From: Archilochus colubris
Lineage: Eukaryota > Chordata > Aves > Apodiformes > Trochilidae
DNA: 64,000 bases
Assembly (NCBI GenBank): GCA_023079485.1
Contig: CM041083.1
Coordinates: forward strand, 109,471,554-109,535,553
Direction: 5' to 3'
Positions 25,337-37,389 of this stretch are shown one piece after another. The notes beneath the pieces were generated by a model. It worked only from the letters and a program-made list of their open reading frames with translations, did no database searches and was not told the origin of the DNA. A program made the translations under genes and the position numbers. The number at the start of each line of letters is the position of its first letter. Position 1 is the stretch's first letter.

Positions 25337-27837
25337 CTGAGTGTGACGTATATGGGATGGAATACTCTGTTTGGTCAATTCTGGCATCTATCTTGTCTGT
25401 TCCTCCCCAAAGGAGGGCTCAGGTGGGACCTCTGTATCCTCCTGGACGGTAAAATGTTTTCATGCAGAGCCGAGCAGTGTCCTTGGCCTTGCATACCAGT
25501 CTCTAGCAGTAACTATAAACATCACGTGTTATCAGTCCTAGAAACAGACACTGAGAAACTTGCTGTTAGTTTCACAAGTGCAGCTACTTACAAGGGACTT
25601 AGCTAAAAGCAAAAGTACAGAAACAGAAAACCACCTTTATCCTGGTCCAAACCAGGACAACAATTCACATGTATGAATATGTACATGTTCAGTAACATGT
25701 ATCATTCTTGGAAGGAGTACAATGGTGGGCCTATAGGAATATCTTTAGATAAAAACTCATCAACAATTCAGTGAGCCCATGGAATTCTATCCAGGTTAAT
25801 TATTTTGGTGGAAACCATGGGTTATCTATCTGGCACTTCCTATATTTCAGATGCTCAGTCTTATTTATCATAAATGTTAATGGCTACAAATTCAAGAACT
25901 CTTGTTCTCTCCCCTTTGACTATTGATGTGATCAGTGTGTAAAACCTTAGTTATCCTCTGTGTGAATATGACCTCTCCCTTTGTTCTTGGTTACCAAAAT
26001 CATCAAAATAATTTGAACTGCTATATGTCCTCACTTGCACCTCTTCTATGATCTGTTGAAGTCAGCTGGGGAATAAATCACTTTCCCCTGGGAGCAAGGA
26101 AAGAAATTATGTTCATGAAACATGAGAGACAAATCTTTTTTGCTCTGCTTGCCAAGAATATTTTGGAAGAACCACTTTGGCTGGGGCTGTGGTGAGTACC
26201 CACAGCCAAACCCAAAGCATTTTTGGCTCCCCCAGGAGCCAAACTCAGGTACCTTCAGTGCCCATTCCTCTCTTGACATTAAATAGTTAATTGTGCTCCC
26301 AGTGAAATCAGTGGGAGTTTTGTTCCTTACTTCCTCGTGGCATGACTGAGCCCTGAATCTACAGAATCAAAAGTTATAACTCAACCATCGAGCAAACACT
26401 TGAGACACTTAATCAGAAGCTCTCTAAAAACATGATGCTGGGGCAGCTGGAGTTCTGCCAGGGACAACCTTTTTTCAGGAAGCAGCTCCATTTTTGCACG
26501 CACTTTCCAGGCAGTATAACTCCAAAGTATGCACTTAACCAGCTTTGACACCTGCACTGAAACAGTTGCTGACACGTACGTGCACCAAGCCTACTCAAGG
26601 CTTAAAAAGTGCCCAAAAAGCCCTTTATTCTCCCAAATCCTGTGAGCTTGACAGAGAGCCGGGGGCAAAATGCCAGAGGGTTTTGGGTTTCAGAGATCAG
26701 CATCAAACTGCTGACTTCCACGCAGCCCTGCTGATGCGCCAGTGCTCTGGTGTCAAGGGGGCAACACTGGGGAATAACACTACTTGGAAAGGCAGCAATT
26801 TTGGCTTTTCCTGGACTGTAAGAAAAGGCTTAAAATGACTGTGAAGGAAATGCAGTGTGATCAACTCCCATGATATGATGGGGAATTTTGCCATGATTGA
26901 CATTTGCCATCAAGTCCTAGTACTACTCCTCTAGTAAGAGTGTGAAAGCATAAGGCCTGAAAAAAACCCTGAAAGCATGGGTCAAGTATCTTAATACTCG
27001 AACAGGAAAAGACAATTAGAAAAAGAAAAAAAACCACTACCTACCATTCATTAATTTTGTAGGAAAAAAAATATCTCAGGGATTTTTTTAGTCTGACTCA
27101 TAAGTTTTGAATGCTGAACGCGATAGAAATGGTCCATTCAGGGGAATTTGGTCATCTGAGGAAAATGCATTATTTCGCTGCTTAATTTCCTGAAATGCAC
27201 TCTTTAGCCTAGAAATTCAACCATTAGTGCTTGGTCAGCAAATTCCTCTTGCTGTTCTTCCCAGCTTCTTTCTCTTCAGGACAATCGCTTCCTTTTTCCT
27301 CTGCCTGCCTTCCTGCTGGCACAAAAGCCACTCTAGATACTGAGAAAGATCAGCAAGCATTCAGAGTGCCACTCTGCCAGGCCACTCACAGCTATGCTGT
27401 GTATGAGCCATCAAGGGGTACAGCAGAACGGGTAAAGTTTAAACCATGTGGACTCGGGTGAGTGAACAAAAGATCCCTGTAACTCTTCAGCACCCGGTAG
27501 GAATTAGTAAAGGGAAGTGGCAAAATAAGGGCTCTGACTGTAGTGGCAAATTCTTTCCTTTAGCTTTGTGCAAAATCCTAAAGCCTTGATCATTTGGCGT
27601 TGAGTGGCTTCAGTCAAGAGTCTTTGATTTCTCTGAGATCACTTCCCTTAAGCTTCCTCTTTGGTCCTTCAGTGTTCTCTTCAGTGGAGATACACAAGGT
27701 ACTGCAGGTGTAGAAAATACAGAGTGAATTCCATCCCCTAAGGTAAAAGAATGGGAAGACTTTACTTCCATCATACTACAAATCTATTGGAGGACACAGG
27801 AGCTTTCCCAGTAAATGTTCCTCATGGTAATTGTGTG

Positions 27838-27957
27838 GTCACCACAGGGCTGTATCCAGGGCTTGCCTTCTCTCAGCTCCTGATACAGCCCTGTGGTGAC
27901 TTTTCATGGTAGATGAGACATTTTGGACTTTGTATCAGGAGCTGAGAGAAAGCAGCC
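27838..27957. repeat. Three-part nested inverted repeat
   Basis: GTCACCACAGGGCTGTATC (27,838-27,856) is perfectly complementary to 27,882-27,900 (19 bp, 25-nt loop). The same middle segment, extended inward (27,860-27,887), is complementary to 27,931-27,957: 20 perfect pairs, then one mismatch and a one-base indel. So one ~41-nt inverted block pairs with both flanks, overlapping by GATACA. This is compatible with a template-switch mutation or a foldback element. A pre-miRNA-like hairpin is also possible for 27,838-27,900, but nothing shows transcription. Confidence 0.9.
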
Positions 27958-30900
27958 ATTATGGATCATACTACTGCAAGACACTATAAAGTGCTTGACT
28001 TCAGTGTCTATGGTTCATTTGGAGACAGCTGCCATTCAGGCTCAGAGAGAGACCTTCAGGATATGAAGAAATGCAAAAATCCAGGGATGTAACATATATC
28101 AAGGACCTGAGGAGGACCACACAACATATAGTTGTATACTTTGTATTTTATATCTCCCATTTTCAGATTTCAAAGCATTTTGCAAATATGAAGTAGTTTT
28201 ACCCACTTCAGCGTAGGTAAATATTTAGAGAAAGAGAAGTATAAGCAGAGATAGAAACCCCTGATGATAAATCCTAATTCTAAGGGATAGGACTGTTTCC
28301 ACTATGGACAAAGAACTAGAATTTATTGCCTCGGTAATTTAGCTCTGAACTTTAAATAAAAAAACGCAAATAAAATAAAATAGATCTGGTATAGAAACAT
28401 CTGGGTTCATACAAAACTAAAATAAAGGACTCTGAGACACACAGAAAAGCACATGGAGGACACTGAAGCACACTGGGAATTCTACAGAGTGCTCTGGAGA
28501 TTCTGTGGGATAGCTGCTTCTCAGTGTTTACTAGCAACACTGACCATGCAGGGCCACAAAAAGCTTCTTGCCTGGGCAGTGGCACTGGAAAGGAGGCTGT
28601 TCTCCCCCTTCAGCTCTGGGATAAGGTCCCCAAGGAAAAGATGGGACTAGGTGCATGTCCAGTCCATCTTGCTTCCTTCCTGCATCTTTCAGGATGAAAA
28701 TTAGATTGTTTGTATGGGATACTTGAAAAGATGGAGGAAGCAGTCTACTGAGAAAAGCAATCCTACAACTAAACCCTCTGAAATTTCCTCAGCAGTGGCT
28801 GAAAAAACAGGATTACTTTTGAAAAAAGAGGCTACAACTTCAGCAAAACCTAAAAAAAACACTGAAAACTGATGCCACAACAAATGTAATTTTACCTTGT
28901 AAAGCAGCATCTCTCACATGAAAAGAAAATCTCATTCATTTAAATCTGAGAATGACAAGCACAGACTACTTCCGAGAATAATTATTTAATAAAGGGAAAT
29001 CATCTGCACATATCATCACAATCTCACAACATTAAAACAGGAAATGTGGTCAAGAAAAACAGATCCCTCACCTCTCTCCAAGAGCATGAGGCCAATTATC
29101 CCAGTCTCATCTCTCTGCAATATCTGTGGTCCCTTATTTCAGCAATAACTCTCCTGTCACTTTCAAATCAGTGGTTGGAATAGAGAAGGATGTCCTTAGG
29201 AGACCATGCACTCCTCAAGAAGACCCTCTGGAAATACAAAAAGCAAGAGCTCTACTCTGCTGCATCCCTGGCATAGCTCCAACAAAAGAGACATGACAGC
29301 CTGCTCATGCCTATGTACTTCTGTCAGGCCTGAATTCTCCATCCCTTGAATTAAGGCTTGTCACTTTTGTAATCTTGGCATTTACCAGTCATTCCTTTCA
29401 AGAGGCCCATGCTGCTCTCTGGTCTGCTCCTATCCCAAAATTTCCTTTGGTCCTTATTCTGATAAGGAGGGAAAACTGGGGCATGCTGGTCTTTTGAGAG
29501 ATTCTCAAAATAAAGTAATACGAGAGCATAAATAGAGTCACTTGGACCACTGAGTTGGATCTGTGCAGTGTCACAATACTTTTAACAGTAGATTTTTTGT
29601 TCCTTTTTTTTTCTAAAATCTCATCTTTATCCCAAGTATGAAAGAAGGCAACTCCACTTTGAGTAAGGGGCAACACAGTCACTTCCAGACTCTGGTAAGA
29701 AACTGATCATGGAGATATTAGAATTTCTAGTTTTGCAAGGGAATAAACCATGTTGGCAATATGCACACGTTAACTGCGTATCACAAAACTCCAGTGATCA
29801 AGACAGGCAAAAAGAATCTCCATCCATTGGTCTCTTTCCAAAATGGCTGGTGATCTACCTTCTAAGAGGTGCTTTTCAGGGAAAAACAAACACACAGAAA
29901 TAATAACATTATGGGGTTTGTGGTTTGTTTTGGGTTGGTTTTTTTTTTAATGTTAGCCAAAAGAAAGGAAAGGAGCAGACAGAGCATTATGGAGAATGGT
30001 CCCTCCAGTGTGAAGAAAATCCCTAAAAGTCCCACATGGGGTGGAAATGTAAAACATGTGACTTCACCTGAAGACACATGGATTCCCAAAGAAACAAGAC
30101 CATAGATTTTTTTGAAAACCACTCATTGACAAAGTTATTCCAGACTATCTTCATTAGGACAAGTCCTCACAATTAGGCCATAGGTAGCTCTAGGAGGTGT
30201 CTCAAACAGGAGCTAAGCTGCTTACTTGGTCAGTTAAGGCCATAGGAGCAAACTTAATGTGGGGGAAGTTACCCCCAGAAAGCAGCTGAAAAAAAGTAAA
30301 TTCTTTGTGGGCTATGATCAACAGCCTCAGCCTTGTCTTCTGCAACAGGTACCAAGACACATGAGTTGATCCCCAGGAAATTACCCCTTTGCTCACAAGG
30401 GCAGAAAACCTGTTCCACCACCCACACAATGAGGCTCCTCTCTGCAACAACCCCATCAAGTGCTCTTGAGTCAACACTACAGGCCCTGTCTGAACAAGCA
30501 CATTCTGCCCAGCAAAGCACCAAGAATGGAGAGGGACACTGCCACATTTTTAGCATGGGGAAGTATCAGGACACTGAATCATGACAATAGGTCTTTCCTG
30601 AATGCAAACTAGCATAGCACAAAGCATTGCATCAGTGTACCTGTCTGGCAGCTGACTTCAGCTCACTCTGGATGTTCTTGAAAACAGAACAAAGAGTCCA
30701 AGTGACCCGGCTAACCCCAGAGTCTCTCCCAGCAGTCAAACTCTTGGGAGTCGGTAGTCAGTAGACCTGGGTCAGCATGGCAACAGCAACACCAACACAA
30801 GGGCTCTGTGCTCTGCAGGGCCTTGATCCATCTGTGCCTCCATATCCTGACCAGAGGCATTTCTTGGCCCATGAGCCTCTCCACCACCTCTCCCCTTTTT

Positions 30901-32119
30901 AACAGTAAAGTCCTGCTAGTAGTATTCCTGCAGAAGTGAAAGGACAGCATGTAGCCCCAGGGATCTGATCTTAACTGAGCTCATTTCTAAAGCATCACTT
31001 TCTGGCATCAGTTGAAAAACCTACCTTAGGCATATACTTTTCCACTAAGCAAATAAAGATAGGCTACTGGGTTGGATCTTTAATCTGAATAAAGACAGGT
31101 GTCACCAAGTCTCTCCTGAGTGCGAGAGATGAACTCTGCAGAGCAAGCCATGGCTCTGATCAAATTTCTAAAGAAATGGAAAGAGCACTGAAAACCAGTA
31201 AAGCTTATGCCAAGGCAAGTGTTTTGCAGGTTGCTTATTTTACCCACTTGTTGGATAAAATATTAAAAAAAAATCATCGTTACTCTCCAAATCCTTTCCT
31301 TCTTTCATGGCCCCCACAGAGACTGACATGGTCTCCTCTGTGCAATTCAACACCTTTTTCCTGAGGAATGTGAGGGCTCAACAAGGCCTGGGTGTAATTT
31401 CCCTCTGCAGCTTGTGTATGCTCTGGAAACAAATCACTGAGCAGCAGTCACTTGAACAGCCCCTCATCAGTCTCAAATCACTTTTCAGCACAACAGCCCT
31501 CAAAAGGCCACAGAGCCCCCTCCCACCCAGCTCATTGCCCACTGAAGAATAAATATCTTCCCTTGTGGAGTCAGCATCCCCACACAAGTTTCCACACAGA
31601 CGGCAGTTCCTATCAAAGAGCACAGGAGTCCTGAAGGGAAAAATCACTCCATACACAGTACCAACCCTTTGGTCACCCACAGCCACCATGAGTGTCAAAC
31701 TTTACCCTTGGTGGAAACTGGCCCTCACATCACTTCAGAGCCTCTTTTGACAACAAGCTGACTGGCAGAGCCAGCAGAAGTTCAACTTCCCAAAGAGTGG
31801 GAAAACATAAATGTGAAGTATCAAGTTCATCATATTGTGATTCAAAGAAAAACCTCCAAAAAGTTTCTCTCAGACAGCTGTCACCACAACATACCATCCA
31901 CGGATCTGAAGATGTTTTGCAGCTGAAATGTAAGGGGAAGCACAGAGCTGAATTTCTCTTCTCATCAGGCCACAGGCTGTTATCATAGCTGAGCTTGCTC
32001 TATAACAAGTGACATAAACACTTTCCCAGATAAGACATGGTTCTCTGAATACTGAAACCCTTCTTGTTCAATTAAGAGAAGCAGTTTTGCTCAGTGTATG
32101 TATTACCTTGGCCAATGGC

Positions 32120-32142
32120 CAGACTCTCAGCCTGAGAGTCTG
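32120..32142. repeat. Perfect 11-bp-arm palindrome
   Basis: CAGACTCTCAG and CTGAGAGTCTG flank a single C. The 8-bp palindrome TTGGCCAA lies immediately upstream at 32,108-32,115. The near-zero loop makes cruciform extrusion plausible. Confidence 0.9.
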
Positions 32143-33337
32143 AAAACAAGTGAAAGAATAAAAAGAAAAATAAAAAAGAGAGAGAGAAACATTTTTCAGG
32201 TGGATGATTTGGCAAAGTGCTCTCCAGGTGTTCTGCCTACTCAGACATTCAAAGGGTCAAGATAGGATACTGTGAACAGCTTAAGACTCTTAGGAATCTT
32301 AGGACCTTTCACTCCAGATTATTCCCCTCTCCCTTCTCTTCACCTTTCAGAAGCCAATAGGTGAAGAACAAGCAGAGCAAACTGCCCTGAGCTCCAGAAG
32401 ATCCAGGAAAGGATTCAGCAGCTGGGATAAACACTGAGTAGTGCTCCAAGCTGTCTGTCTGATCTTTCTGCTCTACCAGTAATGGCTAGAGAAAACTCTG
32501 AAGAGGCAACTGCACATTCTTCTTCTAGACCTGGGCTTTACTTTTCTCTCCATTCAAAGCAAAGCTGCTCTGTGGCAAAACTGTCAACTATAACTGCAGT
32601 TTTTCTGGGGAAATCATTCTGGTTTCAAAAGAAAGGGATTTTGGTGCTATGGTGGGAAGGGAGCTGCATCAGGCATTTTTAGGCAGCTGTTCCAATCCAC
32701 AAGGAACTTGCCTCTCTCCCTCTCTACTGACTCAGACTGGCAGAGGAACTGCATGGAGCCAGCCACTGGATTTCTTCTTTTGGTGTGCTCTGTGGGTCCT
32801 CTCTTGAAGACAGGGGGGACATTGGGGTGAAGGTTGTAGTGGGGGGAAGGATGTCACCAGTGGTGATGGAGCCTCTCTGCCTTCTCCTGTGTGCACTGGT
32901 CCTACCTTCTGCCCAAGCATCTGCTTTTATTCCTGAGACAGAAAATGAGAAATAAAACACAGGGTGCTGCAGTTATACATTATTACTATAATATCTATCT
33001 GTCGTGCTGCCAGAATGTATTTTCCTGCCACATTGCAAACCTCCCTGATAACAGGAGCCATTGCTATATAACCTGCACCCTTCCTTTTAGGCAGATAAAA
33101 TCAGCTGTCAAAGTTCAGGTACAAGCACAGGAGGGGTTAGGGCTGAGGAGCATAGGTGGGGAAAGGTTAAAGGAGTTTTTCTTTTGACTTCAGTGACTTT
33201 ATATGGAACTCAAAGAGGCCTGGAGTTGCAATCTGCTGAAATTAGGTGTGAAGAGCAGAAATCCTGATAGGGAGATACACTGAAGCCTTGAAACGGGATC
33301 AGTTCTTGGAGACTGTGAAGTGACTGTTAGAATGTCT

Positions 33338-33450
33338 GCTTTAATAAAAGGAGCCAAGAGTGATGAGAGGAATTACAGACCAGCTGACCTCACCTCAGTA
33401 CTTGGAGAGAAGAGTGAGAGTCTAATTAAGGATAGCACAGTCCAGCACTT
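33338..33450 (+). mobile_element. Decayed LINE reverse-transcriptase fragment (CR1-like)
   Basis: The plus-strand frame contains NYRPADLTSVLGEK, which resembles the NYRP-x-SLTSV-x-GK block at the start of the CR1 reverse-transcriptase domain, followed by a degraded KDSTVQHLNKK segment in the place of the family's 'H-M-x-x-K' stretch. The downstream catalytic core is not recognisable. This is an isolated internal fragment of an old element without the 3' UTR. Chance similarity is possible, but the nucleotide context ('ggaattacagacca...cctcacctcagt') also fits CR1. Confidence 0.6.
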
Positions 33451-34550
33451 GAACAAGAAAAATCCCCAAGGGTCAAAGCCTGCAGTTTCTGTAAAAAAAG
33501 AGCTAGTGCTTCACTATCTATTAGGAAAAAAACTGAATATAATAAAAAGGAGAAGAGATCTGATGGCCATCATCTGCTTGTATTTACTAAAGATTTTTTA
33601 TAAGTTCTGGCAGAACAGATCATAAAGAAAAATAGGCAGAGTAAAAAGCAGTGCTACATACAATATAAAAATCTAGTTAGACTCAAAAGAAGAAATGACT
33701 TAAGCTAGAAGACCTCTTTAGAAACAAATAAAAACAAAGTCAGTGATAAAGATGGATAAGCGAATTTTCCCTGACAAATACTAATGCATCGAAGCAAAAG
33801 GGAAAGAAAGCAATTGTTGACAAAAGGTCTGCTTCCTTAAAAAGTACTCACAACTATAGCTTTCTGCATTGTTTCTACATCTGTATGATCAGAACAGCTC
33901 ACTTGACCAGGTCAGAAAAAAAAGTCTGCTTATCAGTGAGTTACAGCAGCTGATTTAGAAGGACATTTAAAAATGTGAATGATCAAAAGAAAATGCTTCG
34001 ACTGCTGCATTCAGTTTTTGAAATCATCATTAGTAGAAATACTTAGGGAATATCTGAGCCTTTACTTTCCCTCCCCATTTCATGAAGGAAAATTTTCCAT
34101 CTTCCTAACTCTTGCAGGGCAGGCAGCCTTACCCTACCCAGCACTTGTCGAAGTGGAGATTTTAGCACCAAATCCAACGAGTGTTTGGGAGTAGTGTTGC
34201 CCTAAAGCAAAGAGTTAAAAACTAGGAGCATCTCCCACTGCACAGAGCTGACCATTCCCAGGCATGGACAAAACAGGCCAGCTTCCTAAGGTCTTAGTCA
34301 AAATTCAAGGAGGGAATTACTCACACACATATTATTTAAGCCAGAGAACGTCCACCCCCTTGGTTCCCACAACGTACCTCAGAGATGCCTGAGTCTATTA
34401 GCTTAATCTTCCTCTCTCACACACGGTAACAACAATAATGTTTTGGCAGTCGCTGCAATTCTCACATAACACATGCACCATCCATTACACACTCACCTCA
34501 TTTTCAAGCTGCTGCAAGTATCAAAGACAGGCTTATTGTTTCCCTCCCTT

Positions 34551-34610
34551 ATTGTTGTTGGGGTTTTGTTTTGTTTTGTTGTTGTGGTGGTGGTGGTGGG
34601 GTTTTGTTTA
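34551..34610. repeat. GTT/TTTTG/GGT-rich compound simple repeat
   Basis: A compound tract of GTT, GTTTT and GGT units on the plus strand. Low complexity produces artefactual Val/Leu/Trp-rich frames here. Confidence 0.8.
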
Positions 34611-37376
34611 CAAAATATTGGTAGAGAAAGAAGAGGAAAGAGAAATAAAAAACAGGGCTAAAAGCCTAATCACCCAGTCAAAAGTAACTACAAAAAGGTA
34701 AGAAAATATGTACCACATCTTTGCCCAAAAGAATAAACAAAACAAGGTGCCCAATGCAAGCAGATGGATCTGATTCAGCAAAAAGTAGATGGTGAAGGGT
34801 AGTGGAATATCTAGAACTAAGTGGATTGAAAATCAAAGGGTAAACATATAAGCAGAAGTCTCACTTAATGTGTTTAAAGCATCTGCTGGTGTTCCAGCAG
34901 CAGCCCTCCAGAGGTCATTTAGGTTGCCCATTGATTATTTGAGAAAATTAGCATGATTTTCTTAAAGTTAAAAGCAGCAGACGTTTTTTCTTCTTTCTTG
35001 GTAAGCAAACCAAGAAGGTTTAAAATCAAGACCTTTCCAAAGTCACTTCTGAGCCTGCAGACCATCTCCTCAGCTGCCAAATTTTGCCATATTTCAGCTG
35101 AAAAAATTGACTTCTGCTTCATCTACTTCTAATGGCTTTGGGAATGTGACCCACATAGCTCAGCAAAGATACTGCTGTCCTCTCTCCAGCAGTGCCTGAA
35201 TGCCATTTCCTCAGTGGTCTTCAAAATCAAACCCCAGAGACTGAATATCAAGGAGATTCCAGAAAAGGAGAGGACAGCCAGCTTCATCTGTCTGTACACA
35301 GCAGAGACACACCAGACAGCCAAAAGGTACAGTCTGAAAAAGCAGAACAGCTCTTTTTCTTTTTCTCTCATCATCTATATTATTTTTGCACCTCAGTACA
35401 GAGTAGGTGATTTACTTTCAGGTCTTTGCATAGAGCAGGTAGCCTATGCTAATAGTGGAGAGGATGGTCTGAAAATACAGCTTTATAAGGCCAACCCTTT
35501 GTGCAGTACAAAGCCTTTTTTGTCATCAGTTCAGCCAAGTGCAATAATTTGACACATCAAGCTGATTTGTAATACATTCAAAATGCTACATGGTGGGGAG
35601 GGAGCACTGGGAAGGAGGGCTTTTATTAATTTGCTTTTATTAATAAGTATTGTAAATGCATTTCAAAGTGAGCCAATAGCATGTCCTCAGGCTGAGTTAG
35701 AGGGCAGAGGGGTGAACAGTCCTATTGTTTCTTAACCAGAAGATTATTACTTTATGACCTCTCAAATGCCCTGTCTGCTGACCTCTGAGGATATTTAGCC
35801 TGGCAGTTAACATCTGTGGTCCCATCAGCAGCGCTGAAGTAAAAGGTACTTAATGCAGAGCAGCTCTTTTGCAAGGTTAGAAAGGATCAATAGGAGATGT
35901 GTTTAATGTGGTATCACTATCAGGTCTCATCTCACTTTAAAAACTGAAATATCCACAGTGGGACATAATCTTAGTCACACAGCAGAGAGATCTTTAACGT
36001 GGCGAGATCCCTTTCTCCCAGGTCTAGAAATGTAGCTCAAGGCACATGGAGGAAATTACCAAGGCTTGGAATAAATACATGCTTTTCAAAAAGAAAAATG
36101 ATCGGAGGGAGGCTTCTGGCATTTCAGTCCCACTGCATTTTTTTCTGGAGCTTGAGCAGTTCTTGTGGAAAACAGGCAGACTTGCAATAAACTATGAATG
36201 AAACCAGGGTAGATTTTCCCCTGGGTGCACGTGTATCCATTGCCCAAAGCTAATTCTCTCTGACTGTAGGGAAAAAAAAAAAAAGAGTATGAAAGAAGGT
36301 CATTTCTCCCAGAAAATTCAGTAAACTTCAATTCCCACAACAAACCTGTCAAGGCTCACCAAAAAGAAGTGTAATTAAGCTGCTCTTTAAGTGCATTGAT
36401 TCAGTCTAGCAGATCTGTGTTACAGCAGAGGGTAGCTCCTTTGTTTGCCTTTCTTTCAATGTAGCACACTATGCACCTAAAGTGTGCTTCTAAATCCACC
36501 ATTGCTACCTTAGAACATTTATTTGCTATAAAACACATACTCTCACTTCCTCTAAAATGGCCAAGGGCAGGACTATGAGGTTGGGGATTCCCTCTACACT
36601 TTCTTGCACCTCACAGTGGAAACCCAAGGGTGCTCCCACCCCATAGTGCCAACACCTCCCTTAGGGGATCAGAGAAGGCTGGGTCAGCACCCTGCCTCTG
36701 GCAGCACTGAGTGGCCAAGCAGGATCTGGTGGGAACATCTGGCCCCCTGGTTGATCCAAACTCTGGTGAGTGACAGGAAGTTGATGAGCGTGGAGGCAAT
36801 TTTGGAGCCACCCTTTGAAGGGTTTTTGCTCCCGTGCAGTGTGTACATGTGTACTACAAGCTGAAGAGTGCAGTGCTATTGCTATTCCCCACAGGCATCT
36901 GCTCAGATGAGTGATTCAATTGTCTGGCTTGGAAACTTGCTGATAATTACAGTTGTTACAGTTTTCAACCCAAGCTGCTGAGCTGGGAATTAAACAGCAG
37001 CTTGTTTACATGCCTACATGCTAGCCACTTTTTGCTGTCCTTAACACAGCTGTGGATGTCAGCATTGCCCCTCTTGGGCTGGAGATGCATTCTTAGACAG
37101 GTTCAGTTATGCTCCTCTCTAGGTTCCAAGTCACTTGGATGCAGACATAAAACATGCTTAAATTCCTGTTCCAGCTCTCTTGTGAGACAGATGCAGTCAC
37201 TCTGGGGCCAAATTTGCAATGGTGAATTTAAAAGTGGAGTTGAACCAAATGTGTTAGGTTTGCAATATGATCGCTGAGGGAACAAGGAAGAAGAAGAGAT
37301 GCCAGGAGAAGGGTTGCTCTGGCTGGCAGCATGAAACACAAGCTCTGAGCAATTAAGAAGTAGGGATCCTATTCAC

Positions 37377-37389
37377 TTTTTTTTTTTTT
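37377..37389. repeat. Poly(T) run of 13
   Basis: Thirteen T residues followed by a CTTTCC tract. No element boundary is visible. Confidence 0.8.

Larger units (their letters stand above)
24887..25659 (-). mobile_element. Solo ERV LTR with 5-bp target-site duplication
   Basis: A 773-bp long terminal repeat in minus orientation. It runs from TGTCCTGGTTTGG (minus-strand 5' end at 25,659) to CCGTGACA (24,887), giving the canonical TG...CA ends. Flanks carry a perfect ACAAT duplication (24,882-24,886 and 25,660-25,664). On the minus strand a CRE-like TACGTCAC lies just upstream of a TATA box (TATAAAT, 25,336-25,330), and a polyadenylation signal ATTAAA lies at 25,026-25,021, about 305 bp downstream, which fits a U3-R-U5 layout. 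No internal retroviral genes, primer-binding site or second LTR are present, so LTR-LTR recombination has removed the provirus. A 5-bp duplication suits ERVL-like (class III) avian elements, but class is uncertain. The intact ends imply a fairly recent insertion. Confidence 0.9.
25660..33337. other. Unique noncoding sequence with two notable palindromes
   Basis: No exon or transposon recognised. The block includes the three-part inverted repeat at 27,838-27,957, a perfect 11-bp-arm palindrome at 32,120-32,142 and a GA-rich run near 32,160-32,190. Many short open frames overlap on both strands without a family match. Confidence 0.55.

Noticed and set aside
25000..25452. 150-codon plus-strand open frame
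   Set aside because: It runs antisense through the solo LTR, crossing its R region and TATA box; not a gene.
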